A stretch of DNA of 6,540 nucleotides from Bryobacterales bacterium (GTDB lineage: Bacteria > Acidobacteriota > Terriglobia > Bryobacterales > Bryobacteraceae): NCBI GenBank assembly GCA_003132865.1, contig PKYZ01000359.1:1-6540 (forward strand), written 5' to 3'. The position numbers and the translations under genes were made by a program. Under the pieces are notes generated by a model, which was not told where the DNA came from, searched no databases, and saw only the letters and a program-made list of their open reading frames with translations. Below are positions 1 through 5,992 of this stretch, in pieces; position 1 is the stretch's first letter, and each line of letters begins with the position of its first letter.

Positions 1-782
1 CCTCCGGCAATCGCCCCGATGATGGCGCCGACGCCCGCCGCGGCGGCCACCACTCCCACTTGGTCTCCGGTGGCCATGGTGGTGCCTTGCTTCCGGAGGG
101 TCTCGGTCTTTATGGCCACATGCTGTCCGTCGGAAGTATTCAGATTGGTCAGTTCAAGCGCCAGCGTGGCCTTGCCTTTCACGTGACCGGATTTCTGAGC
201 TTCGACGACGCGGCCTTCCACGCGCGCGCCGCGTTCCGCGATCACGAATCCGTCCGCGGACAGAGGCGCATCCAGCGTGGCGGTGAATGTGTCGCCGGCC
301 TGATTGTGTTCGCTCGAAAGGCTCTCGCCCAGGCGGACCTGCAACGTCATGCCTCCTTGCAACGTGACCGATGGAGCCGGCTGTGGGGCGGGCGGCTCTT
401 CCGATTCCACAGCGGGAGCCGGCGTGGCTACGGGAGCGGGAACGGGTTCGGCCGTAGCAGGGGGCGCGGAGGGTTCCTGGACCGGCGCCGGAACAGGGGG
501 AGCAGGCGCCTGCGCGGGCGGCAGGTTCTGCGCGACTGTCGTCGCTGCCGGATGCGTCCGCCGGGCCGGTTCTGAGATGCGCACCGGCGGAGCCGTCGTG
601 ACCGGCTTGGGCGACTCGGGAGCCGGTGCCGCCGGAGCGGGTGCCACCGGGACCGGTGCCGGCGCGGGCGCGGCGCGGGCGATCGGAACCGGAGCCGGCT
701 TCGGCCGCTGGGTAAACTTCATGATGAGGGCGCCACCCAACGCCCCAACCAGTACGAGAAGTCCAATTTGAAACGGTTTCAT
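1..782 (-). CDS. Membrane-anchored Pro/Ala-rich protein with conserved C-terminal domain (partial)
   Basis: About 260 residues are visible from the ATG at 782-780; the reading frame is still open at base 1, so the C-terminus is missing. Residues 4-22 form one hydrophobic segment (start MKPFQIGLLVLVGALGGALI), probably an uncleaved anchor with the rest outside the cytoplasm. Residues 27-137 are a low-complexity linker of Pro, Ala, Val and Glu, typical of a spacer across the periplasm or wall. From about 139 a compact, mostly beta-type domain follows, with features such as GDTFTATLDAPL (163-174) and VIAERGARVEGRVVEA (180-195). From about 243 the chain becomes Gly/Ala-rich with a glycine-zipper pattern (GVGAIIGAIAGG), suggesting a membrane-associated hairpin. 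I recall similar proteins of unknown function in acidobacteria but know no family name. An AAGGA lies 12 bases before the ATG. It is transcribed divergently from dusB. Function unknown; the gene call itself is firm. Confidence 0.85.
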   Translation of the reverse strand, partial: MKPFQIGLLVLVGALGGALIMKFTQRPKPAPVPIARAAPAPAPVPVAPAPAAPAPESPKPVTTAPPVRISEPARRTHPAATTVAQNLPPAQAPAPPVPAPVQEPSAPPATAEPVPAPVATPAPAVESEEPPAPQPAPSVTLQGGMTLQVRLGESLSSEHNQAGDTFTATLDAPLSADGFVIAERGARVEGRVVEAQKSGHVKGKATLALELTNLNTSDGQHVAIKTETLRKQGTTMATGDQVGVVAAAAGVGAIIGAIAG

Positions 783-794
783 CTGGGGAGCGTA

Positions 795-799
795 TCCTT
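795..799 (-). promoter_or_regulatory. Ribosome binding site for the Pro/Ala-rich protein gene
   Basis: Read on the minus strand this is AAGGA, 12 bases before the ATG at 782-780. The spacing is slightly long, but no other purine-rich stretch lies closer, and the hydrophobic N-terminus starts right at this ATG. Confidence 0.45.
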
Positions 800-849
800 A
801 CTGAGTCGGACGGGCCGGCTCGCGCTTTCGTTTCCAGTGTACCGCCGGG

Positions 850-855
850 TAAAAT
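850..855 (+). promoter_or_regulatory. Possible -10 element upstream of dusB
   Basis: TAAAAT in the 87-base gap between the divergent genes resembles a sigma-70 -10 hexamer. No convincing -35 is found 16-18 bases upstream (the best is TTTCGT at 826-831). If used, transcription would begin near 862 and leave a leader of only about 8 bases, without the AGGGA at 856-860. Weak candidate. Confidence 0.25.
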
Positions 856-869
856 AGGGATACCAGGCG

Positions 870-1880
870 ATGTTCCGCTTCCCAACCCAATTCGCAATCG
901 GTCCCGTGCGCGTGGCTCCCGCCACCGTGCTGGCGCCCATGGCTGGCGTTACCGATACCGTATTCCGCCGCTTCATCCGCAATCTGGGAGGATGCGGCCT
1001 GCTGATGACCGAATTCACCAGTTCGCACGGGGTGAGCGCTTCGTTGCGCGCGCGCAAGCCCAGCCGCACGCTGCTGAAGTACCTGGCCTTCGATCCCGTG
1101 GAGCGCCCCATCACCGCGCAGTTGTTCGGCGCCGATCCGGCAGTTATGGCCGACGCCGCGCGCGTCTGCCAGGACCTGGGATTCGACGTGGTGGATATCA
1201 ATTTCGGCTGCCCCGTCAACAAGGTCGTAAAATGCAACGGCGGCTCCGGCTTGCTGCGCGACCTGCCGCTGGTCGAGCGGCTGCTGCGCGAAGTGCGGGC
1301 GGCCATCACCATCCCGCTGACCATCAAGTTCCGCGCCGGCTGGAACGATCGGGAACTCGTCGCGGTACGGTTGGCGCGCCTGGCCGAAGATTGCGGAGTG
1401 GTGGCCGTAGCGCTGCATCCCCGCACACGCGAGCAGGGCTATAGCGGCCAGGCCGATTGGACGCGCATCGCCGAAGTGAAAGCGGCCGTAGGCATCCCGG
1501 TCATTGGAAACGGCGACATCAACTCGCCGGAAGACGCCGTCCGCATGGTGGCCGATACCAACTGCGATGCGGTCATGATCGGCCGCGCGGCGTCGTCCAA
1601 TCCGTGGATCTTCCGCCAGATCGCGCAGTATCTCGCGACCGGCACCTACGACCATCCCAGCCATCGGGATCGCTACCAGATGATGCGCACATACTACTCC
1701 ATGCTGATCGAGCGGCAGGAGCCGGATAGTGTGGGCAAAATGAAGCAATTCGCCACTTACTTCACGCATGGCGTGCGGCACGGCGCTCAGTTGCGCGCCG
1801 CCATCTATCATGCGACGGAGGCGCCGCAAATCCTGGAGCTGGTCGATGAGTTCTTCAGCCGCGAGGTAGTGGCCGCCTGA
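870..1880 (+). CDS. dusB: tRNA-dihydrouridine synthase (DusB-type)
   Basis: A 336-residue flavoprotein of the Dus family, which reduces uridine to 5,6-dihydrouridine in tRNA using FMN and NAD(P)H in the cytoplasm. The FMN-binding TIM barrel opens with LAPMAGVTDTVFRR (21-34). The catalytic loop INFGCPVNKVVK (110-121) carries the presumed proton-donor Cys114. TIKFRAG (151-157) supplies the flavin-contacting Lys153. HPRTREQGYSG (183-193) and VIGNGDI (211-217) are the next barrel strands. The phosphate-binding MIGRAASSNPWIF (236-248) closes the barrel. The C-terminal 80 residues form the helical tRNA-binding domain. Length and motif order match bacterial DusB; the exact subtype (B rather than A or C) is inferred from the GCPVNKVV signature and overall layout. 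AGGGA at 856-860 lies 9 bases before the ATG. The stop is 5 bases before the rnhA start, so the two are probably translated together. Confidence 0.96.
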   Translation: MFRFPTQFAIGPVRVAPATVLAPMAGVTDTVFRRFIRNLGGCGLLMTEFTSSHGVSASLRARKPSRTLLKYLAFDPVERPITAQLFGADPAVMADAARVCQDLGFDVVDINFGCPVNKVVKCNGGSGLLRDLPLVERLLREVRAAITIPLTIKFRAGWNDRELVAVRLARLAEDCGVVAVALHPRTREQGYSGQADWTRIAEVKAAVGIPVIGNGDINSPEDAVRMVADTNCDAVMIGRAASSNPWIFRQIAQYLATGTYDHPSHRDRYQMMRTYYSMLIERQEPDSVGKMKQFATYFTHGVRHGAQLRAAIYHATEAPQILELVDEFFSREVVAA

Positions 1881-1885
1881 GTCCC

Positions 1886-2332
1886 GTGAAGCAAGTCAAG
1901 ATCATCACCGATGGCTCCTGCCTGGGCAACCCCGGCCGCGGCGGCTGGGCCTGCATCCTGCGCTTCAACGAACACAAGCGCGAGCTATATGGATATGCGC
2001 CGCACACCACCAACAATCGCATGGAGCTGACAGCCGCCATCGAGGGACTGAAGGCGCTGAAAGAGCCGTGCGAGGTGGAAGTGATCACGGATTCCGAGTA
2101 TCTGAAGAACGGCATCACCACCTGGGTGCCCAACTGGAAGTTGCGCAACTGGATGACCACTCAGAAGAAGCCGGTGGTCAACCAGGACCTCTGGGAGGAG
2201 TTGGACGACGTGGCAGCTATGCACAAGACCACCTGGTCGTGGACCAAGGGTCACGCCTCCCACGCCGACAACAACCGCTGCGACGAGCTGGCCCAACTGG
2301 CCGCGCGCGAGCAGCGCCGCAACGCCGTTTGA
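1886..2332 (+). CDS. rnhA: Ribonuclease HI
   Basis: A 148-residue cytoplasmic endonuclease that cuts the RNA strand of RNA:DNA hybrids, acting on R-loops and replication primers. All catalytic residues are present in the expected order: Asp9 in IITDGSCLGNPG, Glu47 in NNRMELTA, Asp69 in VITDSEYL, His123 in WTKGHASH and Asp133 in NNRCDELA. The basic handle found in the Escherichia coli enzyme is visible around 83-95 (NWKLRNWMTTQKK). Length is close to the E. coli protein (155 aa). The start is a GTG 5 bases after the dusB stop, with no good ribosome binding site of its own (the nearest GAGG is about 20 bases upstream). Translational coupling to dusB is therefore likely. The next gene starts 11 bases after this stop. 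Confidence 0.97.
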   Translation: MKQVKIITDGSCLGNPGRGGWACILRFNEHKRELYGYAPHTTNNRMELTAAIEGLKALKEPCEVEVITDSEYLKNGITTWVPNWKLRNWMTTQKKPVVNQDLWEELDDVAAMHKTTWSWTKGHASHADNNRCDELAQLAAREQRRNAV

Positions 2333-2336
2333 GAGG
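2331..2336 (+). promoter_or_regulatory. Ribosome binding site deciding the amidohydrolase start
   Basis: GAGAGG overlaps the rnhA stop and lies 7 bases before the ATG at 2344. It favours that ATG over a second in-frame ATG at 2350, for which the spacing would be 13. Confidence 0.65.
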
Positions 2337-2343
2337 TTAGACT

Positions 2344-3801
2344 ATGTGCATGCACCCCACATCCACGCGCTTCTCTCTCGTCATTCTGCTGGGCGTCGTC
2401 CTGACCGCCTCTGGTCAGCAGGCCTCTCCACACAAACAGATCGAAGCACTCGTCGACCGCCACAGCGCCGAGTATGCCCAAGCTTCCAAGGCTATCTGGG
2501 AGTATGCGGAGCTGGGCTACCACGAAGAAAAGAGCTCGGCTCTTTTGCAGCGCCATCTGCAGGAGGCCGGCTTCCGCGTCGAGCCAGGCGTGGCGGACGA
2601 GCCCACCGCCTTCATTGCCACCTATGGCCAAGGCAGTCCCATTATCGGCATTCTGGGTGAATTCGACGCGTTGCCGGGTCTCTCGCAAGCCGCCGTGCCG
2701 GACCGCAACCCGTTGGCAACCGCGGCGCCCGGCCATGGCTGCGGCCATAACCTTCTGGGATCGGGAGCGGCTCTTGCGGCGGTGGCTCTCAAAGAGTACA
2801 TAGAAAACAATCGCGTGGCGGGAACTCTGCGTTATTACGGCACTCCCGCCGAAGAGGGCGGCGACGGTAAGGTCTACATGGTCCGCGCGGGACTCTTTCG
2901 CGACGTGGATGTGGTCCTGCACTGGCATCCGGCCGACCGTAACGCCGTCATGAATGGCGGCGCGCTGGCCATTACCTCCGCCAAGTTCCTGTTCCACGGC
3001 ATTGCCGCGCATGCGGCCTTCGCGCCCGAGCGCGGCCGTTCGGCGCTCGATGCCGTGATGCTGATGGGCACCGGCGTCGAGTTCATGCGCGAACATGTCC
3101 CCAGCAACACGCGCATTCACTACATCGTCAGCAACGGCGGCGCGGCGCCCAATGTGGTTCCGGACACGGCCGAGCTTTTCCTATATGCGCGCAGCCCGTC
3201 CCTCGACACGCTGGACGGAATCTGGGGCCGCATCGTGAAGATCGGCCAAGGAGCCACGATGATGACCGAGACCACGCTGGACGTCAAGATACTCGGCAGC
3301 GACAACAACATCGTTGCCAACGATGCGCTCGCGAAAGTGGCACAGAAGAACATGGAGGAGGTTGGCGGCTTCCGCTACACCGCCGAAGAGAAGCATTTCG
3401 CGGAGGAATTGCAGAAGAGCCTACCGCCGGGCGGCGCCGGCGATCCCGGTTCAACCGCTTCCGTCGAGCCTCTTCGCCCGTTCGATCCGAACCAGCCCGC
3501 CGCTTCCACTGACGTGGGCGACGTCAGTTGGAACGTCCCGACGATCGGCTTCATCGCGGCAACATTTGTGCCTGGAGTGGTGCCCCACACCTGGCAAGCC
3601 GCCGCGTGTGCCGGCATGAGCATCGGCCAGAAGGGTATGCTGGTAGCCGCCAAGGCGCTCGCCGTTACGGGAGCGGATTTATTCTCGAATCCGCAACTGA
3701 TTCAGGACGCCAAAAAGGACTTCGCACGCCAACTCGCAGGCAAGACCTATAAATCCGAGATCCCGTCCGGCCAGAAGCCGCCCCTGGATTACCGTTTTTG
3801 A
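2344..3801 (+). CDS. Exported M20-family amidohydrolase, AbgB-like
   Basis: A 485-residue zinc-dependent hydrolase of the M20 peptidase/amidohydrolase family. It resembles subunit B of p-aminobenzoyl-glutamate hydrolase and related N-acyl-amino-acid hydrolases. The N-terminus looks like a Sec signal peptide: Arg9, hydrophobic core FSLVILLGVVL (10-20), likely cleavage near residues 24-27, so it should act in the periplasm. Metal and catalytic motifs run in family order: GEFDALPG (105-112), GHGCGHN (130-136), PAEEGGDGK (168-176) with the general-base Glu pair, LHWHP (192-196) and VVPHTW (412-417). HGIAAHAAF (218-226) begins the lid/dimerisation domain. Substrate cannot be fixed from sequence; an aryl- or acyl-amino-acid amide is the best guess. 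It is the last gene of the dusB-rnhA run, though no pathway links the three. A repeat hairpin follows the stop within 10 bases. Confidence 0.92.
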   Translation: MCMHPTSTRFSLVILLGVVLTASGQQASPHKQIEALVDRHSAEYAQASKAIWEYAELGYHEEKSSALLQRHLQEAGFRVEPGVADEPTAFIATYGQGSPIIGILGEFDALPGLSQAAVPDRNPLATAAPGHGCGHNLLGSGAALAAVALKEYIENNRVAGTLRYYGTPAEEGGDGKVYMVRAGLFRDVDVVLHWHPADRNAVMNGGALAITSAKFLFHGIAAHAAFAPERGRSALDAVMLMGTGVEFMREHVPSNTRIHYIVSNGGAAPNVVPDTAELFLYARSPSLDTLDGIWGRIVKIGQGATMMTETTLDVKILGSDNNIVANDALAKVAQKNMEEVGGFRYTAEEKHFAEELQKSLPPGGAGDPGSTASVEPLRPFDPNQPAASTDVGDVSWNVPTIGFIAATFVPGVVPHTWQAAACAGMSIGQKGMLVAAKALAVTGADLFSNPQLIQDAKKDFARQLAGKTYKSEIPSGQKPPLDYRF

Positions 3802-3804
3802 TTT

Positions 3805-3833
3805 GTGGCGCACGCTCTCAGCGTGCCGTGTCC
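3805..3833. repeat. Hairpin repeat copy 1 (GTGG-N-7-CTC-7)
   Basis: GTGG at 3805-3808 and one base precede a perfect 7-bp inverted repeat. Its arms are GCACGCT (3810-3816) and AGCGTGC (3820-3826), with loop CTC. It starts 3 bases after the amidohydrolase stop. The copy at 6509-6537 has the same layout with different arm bases. No T-run follows, so it is not a classic intrinsic terminator, though it could stabilise a 3' end. From memory, such elements are scattered through Solibacter-type genomes; this was not checked. Confidence 0.65.
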
Positions 3834-3863
3834 CCACTCTCCCAGAAACCTTACACCGTCGAT

Positions 3864-4204
3864 TCACGCCGTCTGCGGGATAACCAGTTGAAGCCCAAGC
3901 TTTTGTGCTTTTTTGGCGAGTGCGCGAATCTGCTGTTCGCGATACTGGCCTCATAGTATGCGGTCCCCTTGTCCACGTACTGGTAACCGTGTTTGATGAA
4001 CCAGTTCCCTACCAGGCTTTTGGCGATGTCCCGCTGCCCTTCCAGGATGGCTCCGACGATGCGCATACCGCTCATGCCGCTGAGGTCGCTCAGCACGTTG
4101 CCGAGTTGCACGTTCATCTCGATCAGCGCCTTCTGCATGCGTTGAATCGTGCTGCTCGCTTCGGCTACCAGATTCCGACTCTGGCCCACGCACATCATTC
4201 CCAT
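3864..4204 (-). pseudogene. IS110-type transposase remnant (5' truncated, deleted, frameshifted)
   Basis: The minus strand encodes pieces of an IS110-family transposase but no intact gene. From about 4185 downwards it reads RNLVAEASSTIQRMQKALIE, then VLSDLSGMSGMRIVGAI, then LEGQRD. This matches the family's central helix and its helix-hairpin-like DNA-contact region. The text then jumps to IAKSLVGNW and straight to KHGYQYVDKGTAYYE, a C-terminal tail motif, so at least one internal stretch is lost, including the usual Ser-containing catalytic part. At 3948-3949 two extra bases shift the frame. In the shifted frame the expected tail continues as QYREQQIRALAKKAQKLGLQ up to a TGA at 3866-3864. 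Without the shift the frame reads unrelated residues to a stop at 3851. The N-terminal RNase-H-like DEDD domain is absent. It cannot be active. Family placement rests on recalled motif resemblance. The remaining bases of the 3802-4246 stretch show nothing else clear. Confidence 0.75.
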
Positions 4205-4246
4205 GTTCGCCCATACGGTAGGCCTGTGTCGCGCACCCACCGGTCG

Positions 4247-4873
4247 ATGTCGTATCATGAGGTCGTGCCGCCCACCCAACAGCAGGCGCAAGGCAGCCTG
4301 CGGGTCCTGACCATAGGCCACTCGAACCATTCCATGGAGAAATTCCTGCAACTGCTGGCTCTCCATTCCGTGCAGGTCGTCGCCGATGTGCGTTCGAGCC
4401 CCTATTCCAAGTACGCTACGCAGTTCGATCGCGAGTCTCTCATGGAGGCTTTGAGCGCGGCGGGATTCCAATACGTCTACTTGGGCAGTGAGCTTGGCGG
4501 CCGGCCGCGCGGCGACGCTTACTACGATGCCGCCGGCCATGTCCTGTACCACAAGGTAGTCGAATCTCCCGGTTTCCAGGCGGGCGTGGCCCGGCTGGAG
4601 GATCGCCTGCGGCAGTACGTCGTGGCGGCGCTGTGTGCCGAGGAGGACCCCACCGGGTGTCATCGCCGGCTGCTCGTGGGCCGCGTGCTCGGCGAGCGCG
4701 GCCTCGCGGTGGATCACATTCGGGGCGATGGCCGCCTGCAGCCCGAAGCGGAGCTGGCCGCCGCCGAGCCTCACAGCAACCAGCTTAGTTTATTCGACGA
4801 AATCGAGGCGCCATGGAAGTCTGTTCCATCGGTTTCACCAAAAAAACGGCAGAGCAGTTCTTCACTCTTCTGA
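4247..4873 (+). CDS. DUF488 family protein, copy 1
   Basis: 208 residues from the ATG at 4247; biochemical function unknown. The DUF488 core starts at RVLTIGHSNHSMEKFLQLL (19-37), then VVADVRSSPYSKYATQF (44-60), YVYLGSELGGRP (76-87) and the hallmark ALCAEEDPTGCHRRLL (128-143). The last motif holds Cys130, Glu132, Cys138, His139 and Arg140. The pattern of conserved His, Asp, Arg, Cys and Cys-His-Arg looks enzymatic, but that is inference. After about 165 comes a poorly conserved tail ending in a Ser run. The frame is open upstream to 3905, but that part is antisense to the transposase remnant, so I reject it. The start is uncertain: ATG 4247 has no good ribosome binding site, and an in-frame GTG at 4265 lies 7 bases after a -10-like TATCAT (4253-4258), which would make a leaderless message. 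It overlaps the next gene by 61 bases. Confidence 0.85.
   Translation: MSYHEVVPPTQQQAQGSLRVLTIGHSNHSMEKFLQLLALHSVQVVADVRSSPYSKYATQFDRESLMEALSAAGFQYVYLGSELGGRPRGDAYYDAAGHVLYHKVVESPGFQAGVARLEDRLRQYVVAALCAEEDPTGCHRRLLVGRVLGERGLAVDHIRGDGRLQPEAELAAAEPHSNQLSLFDEIEAPWKSVPSVSPKKRQSSSSLF
4253..4258 (+). promoter_or_regulatory. Possible -10 element for the DUF488 cassette
   Basis: TATCAT is one mismatch from the consensus -10. A transcript starting 7 bases later would begin at the in-frame GTG at 4265, giving a leaderless start. There is no recognisable -35. If it is used, the ATG at 4247 cannot be the start. Confidence 0.25.
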
Positions 4874-5250
4874 AACGCGCCGGCATCCGGCGATTGCTGG
4901 ACGTGCGGCTCAACAACGTGTCGCAATTGGCCGGATTCACCAAGCGCGAAGACCTGCAGTTTTTTCTGAAGGAGATCTGCGGCGCGGACTACCGGCACGA
5001 ACCCCTGCTGGCGCCCACGCAAGAGATGCTGGACGAATACAAGAAGAATAACGGTTCGTGGCTGGACTATGAAACGAAGTTCCTGGCGCTTATGGCGGAT
5101 AGAAAGATCGAAGACAAGTTCGATCGCGCCTTGTTCTCGGTTCCCACGGTCCTGCTGTGCAGCGAGCCCACCGCCGGGCACTGCCATCGCCGGCTGGTGC
5201 TTGAGTACCTGCGCGATAAGTGGGGCGATCTGACGATCGCTCACTTGTAG
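4813..5250 (+). CDS. DUF488 family protein, copy 2 (short divergent form)
   Basis: 145 residues, a second, divergent DUF488 protein; function unknown. Motifs align with copy 1: CSIGFTKKTAEQFFTLL (4-20) replaces the GHS-type opening, LLDVRLNN (28-35) keeps the Asp-Val-Arg, and VLLCSEPTAGHCHRRLV (113-129) keeps Cys116, Glu118, Cys124, His125 and Arg126. The His of the GHS motif in copy 1 is Phe here, so the two copies are not interchangeable. A charged insert (about 68-105, including DEYKKNNGSWLDYETKF) separates the two halves. The ATG lies inside the end of copy 1 in another frame, with GAGG at 4805-4808, 4 bases upstream, implying coupled translation. The next gene begins 9 bases after this stop. 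The pairing suggests a complex or two sequential activities, which is inference. Confidence 0.88.
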   Translation: MEVCSIGFTKKTAEQFFTLLKRAGIRRLLDVRLNNVSQLAGFTKREDLQFFLKEICGADYRHEPLLAPTQEMLDEYKKNNGSWLDYETKFLALMADRKIEDKFDRALFSVPTVLLCSEPTAGHCHRRLVLEYLRDKWGDLTIAHL

Positions 5251-5259
5251 GACGCCTCC

Positions 5260-5934
5260 ATGCCATCGGTCGACCTGATCTGCCTGGCAAATTCGTACAA
5301 GTGGCACTCGCGGTGCCTGGCTGGCCTGCGCGTGGATGGGGGCGGCTGGGTCCGGCCCGTCTCGGATAGAGAGCACGGCGAGTTGCAGTATAGCCAATAC
5401 CGGCTCCCAGACCATTCCGAGCCGCATTTGTTCGATGTGATTCGCGTGGGGTTATCGCATCGCCAGCCCACGCCCCATCAACCCGAGAACTGGCTCGTGG
5501 ACAACTCGGCGTGGGCGCTGCTGGAGCGTCCGGCTTCGGTGGACCATGTGCACGTAGTCTCCGCTGCGGTGCTCCGCGGGTCTCTACTCTTCGGGAATAC
5601 GGGGCGGTCGGTGCCGCAAGCGCAGTTCCACAGCCGCCCGGCGCGGGAGTCACTCGCGCTCGTGCAGCCCACCGATATTCGATGGCACACCGAATTCAAC
5701 ACTTATGAACTGCGTAACATGCCGCGCGTTTTCTTCCGGCTCGGGGATGTTCCATACGACCTGCCGCTGACCGACCCCGCTTACGCCGGGCCGCTGCAGC
5801 GGCGCGACGAGGGCGACTATCGGTCCTCCGATCTCGGAATTCCGGAAGATGCCACGATTCTCTTCACGGTCAGCCTTGGCGATCCCCTGGACGGGATTTG
5901 CTACAAGTTGGTGGCAGCGGTGGTCGTTGTCTGA
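5260..5934 (+). CDS. Dual-OB-like protein of the DUF488 cassette
   Basis: 224 residues, no signal peptide, no membrane segment. The chain has two halves that look like small beta-barrel domains. The first runs from LICLANSYKWHSRCLAGLRV (6-25) through GGWVRPVSDREHGEL (28-42) and LFDVIRVGL (57-65) to HQPENWLVD (73-81). The second runs from SLALVQPTDIRW (131-142) through PRVFFRLGDVPYDLPLTDP (155-173) to ILFTVSLGDPLDGICYKLVA (200-219). This matches my memory of a domain described as dual OB, a pair of OB folds expected to bind nucleic acid or another ligand; I could not verify it. Segment 93-130 between the halves is less ordered. TAGGA at 5248-5252, overlapping the previous stop, lies 7 bases before the ATG. 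It is the third gene of the cassette and ends at a strong hairpin. Likely a cytosolic binding partner for the DUF488 proteins. Confidence 0.82.
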   Translation: MPSVDLICLANSYKWHSRCLAGLRVDGGGWVRPVSDREHGELQYSQYRLPDHSEPHLFDVIRVGLSHRQPTPHQPENWLVDNSAWALLERPASVDHVHVVSAAVLRGSLLFGNTGRSVPQAQFHSRPARESLALVQPTDIRWHTEFNTYELRNMPRVFFRLGDVPYDLPLTDPAYAGPLQRRDEGDYRSSDLGIPEDATILFTVSLGDPLDGICYKLVAAVVVV

Positions 5935-5957
5935 CGGGAGTGGGCCGGCCACTTCCG
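5935..5957 (+). terminator. Hairpin after the DUF488 cassette
   Basis: A 9-bp stem starts on the first base after the dual-OB stop. Its arms are CGGGAGTGG (5935-5943) and CCACTTCCG (5949-5957), with one G-U pair as RNA and loop GCCGG. No U-run follows, so it may be a 3'-end stabilising structure or a Rho-assisted end and not a classic intrinsic terminator. It separates the cassette from the lysozyme gene. Confidence 0.5.
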
Positions 5958-5975
5958 ACGTAGTAACATCAATGC

Positions 5976-5980
5976 AGGAG
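5976..5980 (+). promoter_or_regulatory. Ribosome binding site deciding the lysozyme start
   Basis: AGGAG lies 12 bases before the ATG at 5993. It sits inside the extension that an upstream in-frame ATG at 5972 would encode; that ATG has no purine-rich sequence before it. Confidence 0.5.
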
Positions 5981-5992
5981 CATACACCGATC

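Noticed and set aside
60..771. Long open frames on the plus strand opposite the Pro/Ala-rich gene
   Set aside because: They are antisense to low-complexity GC-rich codons; the translations are Gly/Arg-rich without domain features, and the minus-strand gene has a coherent anchor, linker and domain.
798..1829. Long minus-strand frame across the dusB region
   Set aside because: It is a shadow of dusB, whose flavin and catalytic motifs are all on the plus strand; the minus translation has no recognisable motif.
3810..3826. Intrinsic (Rho-independent) terminator after the amidohydrolase gene
   Set aside because: The hairpin is perfect, but it is followed by CGTGTCCCC with no T-run, and the same layout recurs at 6509-6537; I call it a repeat instead.
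3905..4246. Upstream extension of the first DUF488 gene
   Set aside because: The frame is open, but it is antisense to the transposase remnant, and the extension shows no DUF488 similarity; the family core begins after 4247.
4205..4246. Terminal inverted repeats of an insertion sequence
   Set aside because: I found no matching inverted ends around the transposase remnant; IS110-type elements generally lack them, and this copy has lost its 5' part.
5849..5992. Upstream extension of the lysozyme gene
   Set aside because: It overlaps the end of the dual-OB gene in another frame and covers the hairpin; GH108 proteins begin close to the FQSAVAITLQNEGG segment.
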